From contig NZ_JBHLWN010000031.1 in the NCBI RefSeq assembly GCF_042432825.1, positions 310,001-374,000 on the forward strand: DNA of 64,000 nt. The letters run 5' to 3'. Under the pieces are notes generated by a model, which had not been told where the DNA came from, ran no database searches, and saw only the letters and a program-made list of their open reading frames with translations. The DNA comes from Gordoniibacillus chartarius (lineage in GTDB: Bacteria; Bacillota; Bacilli; Paenibacillales; NBRC-103111). Of the stretch, positions 15,891-24,350 are shown piece by piece (positions within the stretch are counted from its first letter, which is position 1; each line of letters opens with the position of its first letter). The position numbers and the translations under genes are program-made.

Positions 15891-18007
15891 GCTTTCCTGC
15901 GCTGTGTTGCCGCTGCCCGCTTCTTTACTACCGGCTTGCCTTGCCGTTTCCGTGCCGCCCTCGCCTTGACGGGCCGCCTCTCGCCGGGCGCCCGGCGAAT
16001 TCGAGCCGCACCTGCCGGCCGCTTGCCTCGCTTCAGCAGCTTCGGTACTTTCTGGCCAGGACGGCCTGCGATAATTTCGCTGTACACTTCGAGATACCGG
16101 TCGGCCATTTTCTTTGTAGTGAACCGCTCGATCACGTAGTTTCGAAGCGCCGCCGGAGACGGCATGGGCTCGTGCAGCACTTTTTGCACCATCTCATTGA
16201 CATTCCGGCATATCAAGTTCGGGAAGCCCGCCAACACCTCGGGCACCGCACCGTTATCGAGCGCCAAGACCGGCGTTCCGCACGCCATGGCCTCGATCAT
16301 GACAAGGCCGAACGGTTCCTCCCATATCGTCGGGAACAACAGCACATTTGCAAATTTCAACAAATCCTGCTTGCGCTGCCCTCCTACGGCACCGACATAT
16401 TCGATTCTCGGATTCGCCCGGATCCGCGGCGCTATCACTTTGTCGAAAAGCTTCTGATCCTTGACCGGTCCGGCGATAATCAGCCTCTTGCCCGTCCGTT
16501 CGGCGACATCCAGCGCATGCAAAATGCCTTTCTCCCACAATAACCGACCGATAAACAGCATATATCCGCGCTTTTCTTCGCTAAATTGATACTCATCGGG
16601 GTTGATGCCGTTATATACATATAAGCCCCTATTGTCCCCCGTGATCTGCAGCGCTCTCTTGCTTACATACACGGAATGCTTTACCGGATTGCGATGCGGA
16701 AGATGATGCGTACATACGGTCGGAGTTTTAAGAAAGCGGCGTCCGACACTCGATTTGAACGAATGGTCGTGGATAATATCCACGTTCTTCGGCATCGTGC
16801 TCACGACATACGAACCGATTCGGTTCTCCGGCATGCCTTTCGGATACGGCATCAAAGCAGCCGCCGTCTTGCTTCCCCGCGAGGCATATAAATAAACCTC
16901 GTGTCCGCGCCGGACCAGCTCCTCCGTGAGCTCGTAAACGATTTTCTCCGTCCCGCCCTGATTCGTTGGGGGAACCGGCAGCGCATTCGGGAAATTGGAC
17001 AGCACTTGCACGATTCGAAGCTTGCCGTTGCCGCGCTCGATCCGTTTACTTGAATCCTGGTAGGGGTTGCCGTACTTGAGCTGAAGCTCCGGCTGGGCCT
17101 CGAAGGCGCTGCGGTCGACTTGAGAAATCGGTTTGCCGTCTTCGAAATAATTATAGCTCCAAGGCATCCTTCTGAGCCGCTGATGGCCGGCTAGGTAAAG
17201 CTCCCGCAAGTAAATGCTCCGCATGACGTACAATCCATTCTTCTTATCGCCGATATGTGCATTCATAGAGGAAAGCATATCGCCCTCAACGTGGGAAAAA
17301 TGAGCGAGGCGAAGCGGAACCCCGTTGACGAGATAGCGGCCCGGAGCAAGCCTTTCGACCTGTCCCCGTTCGTGGAGATTCCAATAGGCAAGATTGTAGC
17401 CCGGGTGATCCAGTGTTTGAACATCGAAATAGGCAGGGGCTAAATTCAACCAATTTTGTTCGTAAAATAGGCCGTTGGCATACTGGTTAGCGTAACAGTA
17501 CCGGTCCGTCCGATCCGTCCACCAGCGAAGAAACCGTTCGCTCTCCTCGCTCCGCCGAAGCCCAAGGAAGCCGACGTTATACAGGCCGTGCTGCAAATAA
17601 GTTAAGTCCGCGTCTTGCAGCAAGTGAGGCGTCAGCACAATCGGATGCTCACGCAAAGCTTGCTCCAGCTCCTCCATCCGCCCGAACAGCTTCGTATCCG
17701 CATCGAGAAACAGGAAGTTCGTCTCGCTCGGATAAGCCTTCATCAAATAGCGGAGAAAATGTCCCTTCAGCGCATAGGACGCCTCATTGACCCGACGTGT
17801 AAATATAAATTTGTGAAAATTCGGAACCTCGATATCGCGCACGAGCATTTTACGGTCGAACAGCTTGCTCGAGCTCACCTCGCGATGCCACTTTTTCTCC
17901 AAATAACAGAGGACCATAAGCGCATCCGGATGATGCTTCTTTACCGACTTCGCCAGCACCTTTGCCCGGGCCAAATGGCTGCCGGTAGCCATCGTGCAGA
18001 TGATCAT
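15872..18007 (-). CDS. Two-domain glycosyltransferase (GT-A plus GT4) with basic tail
   Basis: 711 residues. Residues 1-~280 are a GT-A-type domain with DAD at 102-104 (FLFLDADTKLF) and similarity to the whole of the next protein upstream. Residues ~325-640 are a GT-B/GT4 domain: GGTEKIVYELTEELVRRGHEV, FIGRLLWEKG, and the E-x7-E donor-site motif in EEPFGLVMIEAMACGTP. The last ~55 residues are almost entirely Arg, Lys, Ala and Pro, an unusual tail. ATG 18007, with AAGGAGG 11 bases upstream. No membrane helix. Last gene of the galU operon; by context it would add two successive sugars to a surface protein or polymer. Acceptor unknown. Confidence 0.88.
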   Translation of the reverse strand: MIICTMATGSHLARAKVLAKSVKKHHPDALMVLCYLEKKWHREVSSSKLFDRKMLVRDIEVPNFHKFIFTRRVNEASYALKGHFLRYLMKAYPSETNFLFLDADTKLFGRMEELEQALREHPIVLTPHLLQDADLTYLQHGLYNVGFLGLRRSEESERFLRWWTDRTDRYCYANQYANGLFYEQNWLNLAPAYFDVQTLDHPGYNLAYWNLHERGQVERLAPGRYLVNGVPLRLAHFSHVEGDMLSSMNAHIGDKKNGLYVMRSIYLRELYLAGHQRLRRMPWSYNYFEDGKPISQVDRSAFEAQPELQLKYGNPYQDSSKRIERGNGKLRIVQVLSNFPNALPVPPTNQGGTEKIVYELTEELVRRGHEVYLYASRGSKTAAALMPYPKGMPENRIGSYVVSTMPKNVDIIHDHSFKSSVGRRFLKTPTVCTHHLPHRNPVKHSVYVSKRALQITGDNRGLYVYNGINPDEYQFSEEKRGYMLFIGRLLWEKGILHALDVAERTGKRLIIAGPVKDQKLFDKVIAPRIRANPRIEYVGAVGGQRKQDLLKFANVLLFPTIWEEPFGLVMIEAMACGTPVLALDNGAVPEVLAGFPNLICRNVNEMVQKVLHEPMPSPAALRNYVIERFTTKKMADRYLEVYSEIIAGRPGQKVPKLLKRGKRPAGAARIRRAPGERRPVKARAARKRQGKPVVKKRAAATQRRKATRRAG

Positions 18008-18037
18008 CGCATTCGCCGCCTCCTTTTTCTGTAGAGA

Positions 18038-18859
18038 TTAGCCGAGCAATTGTGCCGCATGAGCCAGCTCTTGTTCATATTCGGCAACGAGTCGAGCGAT
18101 TACCGGGTCGGCGCGCTGCTCGTCGAGCAGTCCTCCCGGATTGGAGAAGCAGAAGGAGCGAAGCGCCTCGCCTCCGACGTTGTACCCGCCCCACGGCGCT
18201 GCACTCACCCGCCGGCCCTCTTCGTCGACATTCCAGGCTGCCGCCTGGTAGGCCGGATGGCGAAGCAGTGCAAGCCGGAACGGCACCATCCCGACACTGA
18301 GCCATTTGTCGCCGGCAAACGTTTCCCGGTCAGGTCCGTATAAGCTTTGCTCAATATGAGACGACCACCAGGATAGGAATCGCCGAGACTCCTCGCACTT
18401 ACGCAGGGCGGCGAACCCCCCGTGCAAATAGCCACTGCGCAGTCTTTCAATTTCCCGGTTATCCCGTTCGGCAGGTTCCGGCTCAAGCCGGAACGGGGCG
18501 GCCAGCACGGCCTTGCGCTCCGTCCAGATCGTAAGTTCGTGGACGGGAGCGAACAGCCTCATATCCGGGTCCATATAGATGACCCGCTCCTCTTCATGAG
18601 CAGCAATAGGGTCATTATTGCTCAGCAGCCGGCTGAGCAGGAAAGCTTTCACAGCAGCTAAGCTCTCGGTGGAATCAATCGGATGTCCGTTATTGCCGAC
18701 GCTAACGACTTCGTCGAAAGGCAGCGCGGAGGACATGGGCTTAAAACAATCAACCAGACACAGTACAAACCGTGCCTCCGGATGATGCTCCTTCACCGAA
18801 CGTGCCAGCACGACAGCCCCGTTCATCTGCGCAGGGCCCGCGACCGTACAGAACAGCAT
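18038..18859 (-). CDS. GT-A glycosyltransferase, paralogue of the neighbouring N-terminal domain
   Basis: 273 residues. The start MLFCTVAGPAQMNGAVVLAR-SVKEHHPEA matches MIICTMATGSHLARAKVLAK-SVKKHHPDA of the next gene, and later SEESRRFLSWW resembles its SEESERFLRWW. The metal/nucleotide-sugar motif is DPD (97-99, IYMDPDM). The start overlaps the previous stop as TAATG, so it is coupled to the 332-residue protein. Activated UDP-glucose from galU in the same operon is a plausible donor. No membrane segment or signal peptide. Confidence 0.85.
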   Translation of the reverse strand: MLFCTVAGPAQMNGAVVLARSVKEHHPEARFVLCLVDCFKPMSSALPFDEVVSVGNNGHPIDSTESLAAVKAFLLSRLLSNNDPIAAHEEERVIYMDPDMRLFAPVHELTIWTERKAVLAAPFRLEPEPAERDNREIERLRSGYLHGGFAALRKCEESRRFLSWWSSHIEQSLYGPDRETFAGDKWLSVGMVPFRLALLRHPAYQAAAWNVDEEGRRVSAAPWGGYNVGGEALRSFCFSNPGGLLDEQRADPVIARLVAEYEQELAHAAQLLG

Positions 18860-19857
18860 TATGCAGCCCTCCTTTTGGTACGAACGTTTCGTCGGCTAGC
18901 GGTTTTAGGAATCGCACGCAATTTCCGTACAGAGGTCAATTTCCTCTTGCGAGATCGGAAGCCCGTGCGTATGCGTGTACGCATGCGTGCTCCCGAACGT
19001 CGCACCGGCGCTTTGTTCCGCTTGCTCTTTTTTTTCCCGATACGGCCGCCGCCTGCCATTTTTCCGGAAGACGTATTCCGCTTGACCCTGCTTTCCTTCG
19101 TAACGGGAGCAAGCCAAGGATTCCATGCTTTCTCCCCGTCGTAGAAGGAGACGTTCCCGGCATTGGCGGGATCGACGCCGAATTCCGCAAGAATGGCGGC
19201 ATCGTAACCGTTGACGTGAGCAGTTCCATACAGCTGTGTGACAGCTCTGTATTGATCTCCTTCTCCGACTGGACGAGAGTGTTTCACCGGCGTACTGTCC
19301 AGAATAGCGATGCCACGTTCCGGATAGCCGAGCAGCTTTGCCCAGACAAGCCCGAGATGAAGACCGGTCAAGCTTCTGCCAAATGTAGGCCAGCACAACT
19401 GAAGCGACTCCCGGGAAAACAGCGGTGCCCGAGCATCAACATAGTGCGCATATCTCACACTATAGTCCAGCCGCCGGCTCATAACCGGACACGGTGCGTT
19501 TTGGGTAAAAGCCGGAACTGCCAGTCGCAGGCTGCGATCGTGAAACATTTCGAACATCCGGTTCAGCGTTCCGCCGTCGACCCGCAGATCGTCATCGGCG
19601 AGCCAAACGGACTCATACTGAAATATCACCTGCTGATTCGCAGCGATCAGCTCGAACAAAGCGGGGTACTTGCTTCCTTTTGACTCGCTGTAATATTCAG
19701 CTTCCCCCGCATATTTTCCCGGCTGATCGCCGTAATAACTGATCCACAAGTCAAACGTTCGCTCACCGTCCAGGCTAAGCCATTCCCGGTGAAGCGAAAG
19801 CTCGCCGGCTCTCACGATAACAAGGTGAGGGCGGCGTGTCGACAGCGGTTCGATCAT
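18859..19857 (-). CDS. Putative DUF707-like glycosyltransferase with basic tail
   Basis: 332 residues. The first ~250 resemble DUF707-type proteins, with FDLWISYYGD near the N-terminus and a DDD motif (88-90, VWLADDDL) that looks like a GT-A metal site. From about residue 258 the chain is a tail rich in Arg, Lys and Ser, like the tail on the GT-A/GT4 enzyme two genes downstream. ATG 19857 follows AAGGAGGGAG, 15 bases after galU. The shared basic tails suggest a common anchoring or polyanion-binding function; this is inference. Enzyme class is probable rather than certain. Confidence 0.7.
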   Translation of the reverse strand: MIEPLSTRRPHLVIVRAGELSLHREWLSLDGERTFDLWISYYGDQPGKYAGEAEYYSESKGSKYPALFELIAANQQVIFQYESVWLADDDLRVDGGTLNRMFEMFHDRSLRLAVPAFTQNAPCPVMSRRLDYSVRYAHYVDARAPLFSRESLQLCWPTFGRSLTGLHLGLVWAKLLGYPERGIAILDSTPVKHSRPVGEGDQYRAVTQLYGTAHVNGYDAAILAEFGVDPANAGNVSFYDGEKAWNPWLAPVTKESRVKRNTSSGKMAGGGRIGKKKSKRNKAPVRRSGARMRTRIRTGFRSRKRKLTSVRKLRAIPKTASRRNVRTKRRAA

Positions 19858-19872
19858 CGTACTCCCTCCTTG

Positions 19873-20733
19873 TTATAGCAAGTCGCGCAGCTCCTTTGTC
19901 AGCTTCTCGCGAAGATCTTCCCGTTTGGCGGCCAGGGCAATCGTCGCCTTCACGTATCCCAGATGGTCGCCGACGTCATGCCAAGTTCCTTGAACCTCGC
20001 ATGCGTAAACCGCTTCAAATTGATGTAAAGCTGCGATTGCATCGGTTAACTGGATTTCTTGACCGACCCCCGCTTCCTGCTTCTCGAGCATCTCAAATAT
20101 CCTCGGGGTCAGCACGTATCGGCCGATCATGGCCAAGTTTGTCGGCGCATCCTCCGGCTTTGGCTTCTCGATCAGACGTGTTACGGCATGAAAACCATCA
20201 TCGATCGTTTTCACGTCAACAATCCCGTAGTTCGACACATGGTTCGGATCCACTCGCTGCACGCCGACGACAGAAGTCTTATACCGATTGTAGCAATCGA
20301 TCATCTGCTTTAGGCATGGCGTTTCCGAATCAATGAACGTATCCCCCAGAAGCACCGCAAACGGTTCATCCTGTATAAAATGTCTCGCGCACCAAATGGC
20401 ATGCCCGAGCCCCTTCGGCTCCTTCTGCCGAATATAGTGGATGTCGATCAGCTCGGACGCTTCCTTCACTTTACGAAGCAATCCGTGCTTCCCCTTTTCT
20501 TCCAAGTGAGACTCAAGTTCAGGTGCCGCGTCGAAATGATCTTCAATAGCCCGTTTCCCTTTGCCCGTTACCACGATAATATCTTCGATTCCCGAAGCGA
20601 CTGCTTCTTCCACGATAAATTGAATGGTCGGTTTATCGATGATCGGCAGCATTTCCTTCGGCATCGCCTTCGTCGCCGGCAAAAACCGGGTGCCCAGGCC
20701 GGCCGCTGGAATAATCGCTTTGCGAATCTTCAC
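19873..20733 (-). CDS. galU: UTP-glucose-1-phosphate uridylyltransferase
   Basis: Makes UDP-glucose from UTP and glucose-1-phosphate. 286 residues, normal length. The nucleotide-binding start AAGLGTRFLPATKAMPKEML is diagnostic, followed by LGDTFID and the VQGTWHDVGD segment near the C-terminus. It leads an operon of three glycosyltransferase-type genes, so it may be a dedicated copy supplying donor sugar to them rather than the housekeeping gtaB; the window cannot show whether another copy exists. Confidence 0.95.
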   Translation of the reverse strand: MKIRKAIIPAAGLGTRFLPATKAMPKEMLPIIDKPTIQFIVEEAVASGIEDIIVVTGKGKRAIEDHFDAAPELESHLEEKGKHGLLRKVKEASELIDIHYIRQKEPKGLGHAIWCARHFIQDEPFAVLLGDTFIDSETPCLKQMIDCYNRYKTSVVGVQRVDPNHVSNYGIVDVKTIDDGFHAVTRLIEKPKPEDAPTNLAMIGRYVLTPRIFEMLEKQEAGVGQEIQLTDAIAALHQFEAVYACEVQGTWHDVGDHLGYVKATIALAAKREDLREKLTKELRDLL

Positions 20734-20777
20734 AACGGTTCACCCTTCCTATGAGTGGTTTGAATGCCTTCACTTTG

Positions 20778-20786
20778 TAGTTTATG
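20778..20786 (-). promoter_or_regulatory. Possible sporulation-type -10 element before galU
   Basis: CATAAACTA on the minus strand fits the CATANNNTA -10 shared by mother-cell sigma factors, ~45 bases upstream of the ATG and just past the previous terminator. I find no matching AC at the proper -35 distance, so this call is weaker than the three others in the locus. Confidence 0.3.
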
Positions 20787-20848
20787 CCAGGCCATCCCTG
20801 CGGACTTGGACGAATACCTTGCCTGTCTGAAAATGTACAATTGCCCCC

Positions 20849-20883
20849 GAAAATAAAAGGACAACCGCCTTCGGCGATTGTCC
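20849..20883 (-). terminator. Terminator of the decapeptide-repeat gene
   Basis: On the minus strand GGACAATCGCC and GGCGGTTGTCC form an 11-bp stem with a GAA loop (one G-T pair), followed by TTTTATTT. It lies 19 bases after the stop. Confidence 0.88.
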
Positions 20884-20901
20884 GAACCGTGTTGTATGAA
20901 G

Positions 20902-23826
20902 TTATGCCTTCGACCCGAAGGCCATCCAATGAACGCTTCCTTCCAGGGGGCGCGCCCCCGCATACATCCGAATCAAGCTGATTACGACGCTGTCGCGCTC
21001 TCTTGCTCGCAATACGGCGAAGCATTCGGGACGGTCGCTCATCGCCACGACGACGTACGCTTGGTCCCCGAACGGCTCCGCCAGCGCGATTGGAACCTCC
21101 ACTTCAGTCTGCTCGGCCGGTATCGTAAAGGCCGCGATTCCAGCCTGCTGCATGACGTTCGAAGAGCCCGCTGCCGCCTGTACGGGCACGAAGCTCAGCT
21201 TCGTTTCGTCCACAGACTTGTCAGCCAGTTTCCCTGCCGTTACGCTGCCGTCCGCCAGTCTCTCGCTGGTCAGCAGCAAATCCCCGAGGTGCCGGGGCTG
21301 AATGGCGCCGTCCTTGATGTGGAGCGCCTCGACCGATTCCGGCGACAGATGCACCGATTTAACGGCGCGGACATCGAGCTTATCGCTGCTGATGCTGCTG
21401 CCCGCCAGTTTGTCGCGGGTGACGGAACCGTTCTGCAAAATATCGGCACCGACCGAATTCGGCGCCATCGCATCGAAAGTAACCGCCTGCCTTTTCAAGT
21501 GAATGGTGTCAATTGCTTCCGGACGGATATGCCTGCCGTCCACGGCATCCGATGCCAGCTTGTCGCCGGTAACGGCCCCGTTGGCCAACTTCGCAGCGGT
21601 TACCGCAGAATCCGTCAGTTTGTCGCTCGAAACCGCTTCGGCAGCCAGGATGGACGTAGTTACGGCATGGACAGCAAGCTGCTTCGTCGTGATCGTCCCG
21701 TCCTCCAGGTGATCGCGCGTTACGGCGCCAGGCGCCAGCTTGGCACCTGTAACGGATTGATTTTGCAGCAAATTCGTCGTAATGGCTCCAGGTACGATAT
21801 GTTCGGCAGTGACGGCTTTTTGCTGAATATGCTGTGTCCCTACGGCTTCCGCCGCAATCCGGTCCGCAGTTACCGAGCTTTCCGCGAGCTGCTCCGAGCC
21901 GATTGCACCTTGACCGATATGCTCGCTTTGCACGGCGTTCGCCGCAAGCTTCGCACTCGTTACGGCGCCGTCTTGCAGCAGCGCCGAATCGATCGACTGC
22001 TCCTTCATATGCTGCGCGCCGATCGCTGCGGCCGATATATGCTTGGATGCGATGGAACCTTTGCCGATATGATCCGGCCCTACCGCTCCCTTGGCAATAT
22101 GAGCAGCGTTAACAGCTCCGCTTGCAAGCTGTTGAGGGCCGATCGCCCCCGGAAGCAGCTTCTCGGCGGTGATGGAACGATCCCTGAGCAATGCGGAAGT
22201 AATGGCTTGATCTTGAATATGCTCCGCTTGAACCGCTCCCGGCACGAGGTGTGCGCTGTAAATGGAGCGTTTGGCAATCTTCTCGCCTCCGACCGCACCC
22301 GTTGCAAGCTGGTTCGAGCCGACGGCGCTGTCGGCGATATGCTGCTTGCGTATAGCTCCGGCTGCAATTTTATCGGCGGTTACCCCTTCATCACGCAGTA
22401 CCCAAGTCGTTACCGATTGCTCCTGCAGCTGAGCCGTACCGACGCTGTTGGAGCTTAAGTGCGTCGAACGAAGCAGCCCGTCGGCCAGATGCTCGGCGGT
22501 GACCGATCGCGCGGCCAATTGCTCGCTTCCGACTGATCCCGGCGCCAGCTTATTGGAAGTTACCGCTCCATCGGCAATCGTATCCGTATGAATCGCCCCG
22601 CGGCTAACGTGATTGGCGCCTACCGCACCGTCGGCGAGCTTGGCGCCCGACACCGCTTGATCAGAGAGATGCGACTCAAAAATCGCCGAATCCGCAATGT
22701 GATAGCCTTCAATCAATTCATGAGGCAGATGATCCGCTCTGATCGAGCCGGGAGCCAGCTTCGAACCTCCGATGGCGCCTTCCGCCAAATGTTCAATTTC
22801 AATCGCGCCAAATGTGATATGCTTCCCGGCAATCTGCCCCTGAGCGATATGATAACCCATCACACTATTTTCGCCCAATATCTCCGCTCTCACTGAACCT
22901 GGTGTCAAATGCTCGGCACTCACACTATTCGGAGCTAGCTTACTAGCGGTAACCGCACCGTTCGCCAGCTTGGATTCGGTAACTGCCCCTTCGCCAAGCT
23001 TCGCAGAGTCGACGGCACCGTTCGCCAGCTGAGGCGAATCGATGGCCCCGCTCTTGATTTTCGAAGCATCTACAGCCTGATCGCCCAGCAATTCCTTCGT
23101 AATGGTCAATGGGGCCAAATGATGCGGCTGGATCGCTCCCGGCGCAATTTTTACCGCATCTATCGTTTTATCCGCGAGCTTATCGGACGTAATGCTGTTA
23201 TCCAGCAATTTATCGCCGGATATCGAGCGGTCACGAATTTTGTCACCGCTTATCGACAGATCTGCAACATGTTCTTCATTGACCGCGCCTTCCGCGATTT
23301 TGCTTCTCGTCACACTGGCATCGGCGAGCTTCGTATGGTCGATAGACAAATCCATAATGGCGCGTCCACCAATACTTTGCGGCTTTATTTTCCGTTCGTC
23401 GATCGATCGGTTTGCGAGCTTCTCTTCCGTTACCGCTTCATCCACTAAATCGTCCGTGTACACCACCGCTTGGGATTTTACAGCCTTTCGTTCATTCAGC
23501 AGAAGGAGCGGCGCCGGCAGCTTAGACGGAGGCCTTACCGAATCCGGTCCTGCCGGCTGCTGTTTGCCGGACAGCGGTTTTGCCGAGGACGTCTTCTCTG
23601 TTGGTACGGCTGTTTCGGCGACTTGGGCGACCTTGGCTTTCGGTTCATCATAGTCGAATAAGTTATCTTCGTTCATAATTGCATCTTCAGTGACCTTTTT
23701 GACAACCGTTGACTTGGTCGTAGCGGCAATTTTATTCGGATCCTTTGCAGGCTTCGCCCTATCGTCAATAAACTTCAGCTCGTTCACTCGAGCGTCCAGA
23801 TACTGAAACTTGTTTCGCTTCTTCAC
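20902..23826 (-). CDS. Giant decapeptide-repeat protein with WIAG-tail-like C-terminal domain
   Basis: 974 residues from GTG 23826 (GGGGAAGGGG upstream; the overlapping ATG is out of frame). Residues 1-129: basic start, motif QYLDARVNELKFIDD, a linker and APLLLLNE. Residues 130-879: exactly 75 uninterrupted decapeptides, consensus [GQN]-[AS]-[VI]-[TGDS]-x-x-[KH]-[LI]-x-[DPEN]. Residues 880-974: a compact domain ending W-M-A-F-G, homologous to the end of the protein at 25668-26468 and resembling the WIAG-tail domain of Paenibacillus/Bacillus proteins. No signal peptide, so export is not by Sec; mother-cell assembly on the forespore would need none. The repeats resemble those of phage tail-fibre shafts and probably form a beta-helical stalk. 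Next to galU and glycosyltransferases, it is the likely glycosylation acceptor (inference). Confidence 0.85.
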   Translation of the reverse strand: MKKRNKFQYLDARVNELKFIDDRAKPAKDPNKIAATTKSTVVKKVTEDAIMNEDNLFDYDEPKAKVAQVAETAVPTEKTSSAKPLSGKQQPAGPDSVRPPSKLPAPLLLLNERKAVKSQAVVYTDDLVDEAVTEEKLANRSIDERKIKPQSIGGRAIMDLSIDHTKLADASVTRSKIAEGAVNEEHVADLSISGDKIRDRSISGDKLLDNSITSDKLADKTIDAVKIAPGAIQPHHLAPLTITKELLGDQAVDASKIKSGAIDSPQLANGAVDSAKLGEGAVTESKLANGAVTASKLAPNSVSAEHLTPGSVRAEILGENSVMGYHIAQGQIAGKHITFGAIEIEHLAEGAIGGSKLAPGSIRADHLPHELIEGYHIADSAIFESHLSDQAVSGAKLADGAVGANHVSRGAIHTDTIADGAVTSNKLAPGSVGSEQLAARSVTAEHLADGLLRSTHLSSNSVGTAQLQEQSVTTWVLRDEGVTADKIAAGAIRKQHIADSAVGSNQLATGAVGGEKIAKRSIYSAHLVPGAVQAEHIQDQAITSALLRDRSITAEKLLPGAIGPQQLASGAVNAAHIAKGAVGPDHIGKGSIASKHISAAAIGAQHMKEQSIDSALLQDGAVTSAKLAANAVQSEHIGQGAIGSEQLAESSVTADRIAAEAVGTQHIQQKAVTAEHIVPGAITTNLLQNQSVTGAKLAPGAVTRDHLEDGTITTKQLAVHAVTTSILAAEAVSSDKLTDSAVTAAKLANGAVTGDKLASDAVDGRHIRPEAIDTIHLKRQAVTFDAMAPNSVGADILQNGSVTRDKLAGSSISSDKLDVRAVKSVHLSPESVEALHIKDGAIQPRHLGDLLLTSERLADGSVTAGKLADKSVDETKLSFVPVQAAAGSSNVMQQAGIAAFTIPAEQTEVEVPIALAEPFGDQAYVVVAMSDRPECFAVLRARERDSVVISLIRMYAGARPLEGSVHWMAFGSKA
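21190..23439 (-). repeat. 75 tandem 30-bp (10-codon) units
   Basis: Every unit is exactly 10 codons with no insertion or deletion across 750 residues. DNA divergence between units is high while the protein pattern (small residue pair, V/I at position 3, L/I at position 8) is kept, which argues for old, selected repeats rather than recent expansion. Confidence 0.9.
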
Positions 23827-23861
23827 ATGGAAAGCCCCTTCCCCTGAATATCTGACACTTG

Positions 23862-23890
23862 TAACATATGCTTATGCCATTAGGGCAGTT
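23862..23890 (-). promoter_or_regulatory. Sigma-K-like promoter of the decapeptide-repeat gene
   Basis: Minus strand AAC at 23888-23890 and CATATGTTA at 23862-23870 with 16-17 bases between, matching AC-N16/17-CATANNNTA. The predicted transcript leader would be about 30 bases. Confidence 0.5.
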
Positions 23891-24288
23891 GCCTTCTTCA
23901 GACAAAATGTGCGTTTACCTAGAGTTCCATTAATTGCCGTTAACAGGCCATGATTTCGAAGCTAACACGATCTCTTAGCCATGTTAGCGTAAGTCAATCG
24001 CCGTATCCGGGACTGATGTTCGAAAGATGACGTTCGAAAAAAACCTCATTGGGCTGGAGATAATGAGCCCTGTACATTTGGACTGGGTGTTGAACGTCTG
24101 GTCATTCGTTGCGTGCTAGGAATCTTGATCACTGAGACGAAACTGGACGGCTTCTCCCTGGAGACTGATTATGTAAAAATACTGAGACCCTAAGCCGACG
24201 TAAATTACTCTTTCGCTCCCCTATTTCTACTATCCCCTTCACTCAGGTACTACCAAAATTGATATTTCTAAAATATTACAAAATTTAG
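23891..24288. other. Non-coding stretch, nothing recognised
   Basis: About 400 bases of lower GC than the flanks, with stops in all frames. I see no hairpin terminator, repeat or insertion-sequence end; only the two outward-facing promoters border it. Confidence 0.5.
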
Positions 24289-24317
24289 TTGATACAAGAA
24301 CGTTTGTTTGGTATAAT
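24289..24317 (+). promoter_or_regulatory. Sigma-A promoter of the IS1595-like gene
   Basis: TTGATA (24289-24294), 17 bases, TATAAT (24312-24317). It is a strong vegetative-type promoter in contrast to the sporulation-like ones on either side. Confidence 0.75.
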
Positions 24318-24350
24318 GTCAATGTCATGGGTAAAGGAGCTGGATGATTC

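Noticed and set aside
20878..22458. 526-residue plus-strand ORF opposite the decapeptide gene
   Set aside because: It mirrors the regular codon pattern of the repeats, has no ribosome site, and runs across the gene's own terminator.
21190..23439. 30-bp periodicity resembling a CRISPR array
   Set aside because: There are no identical repeats with unique spacers; the whole array is one reading frame and the DNA units are diverged.
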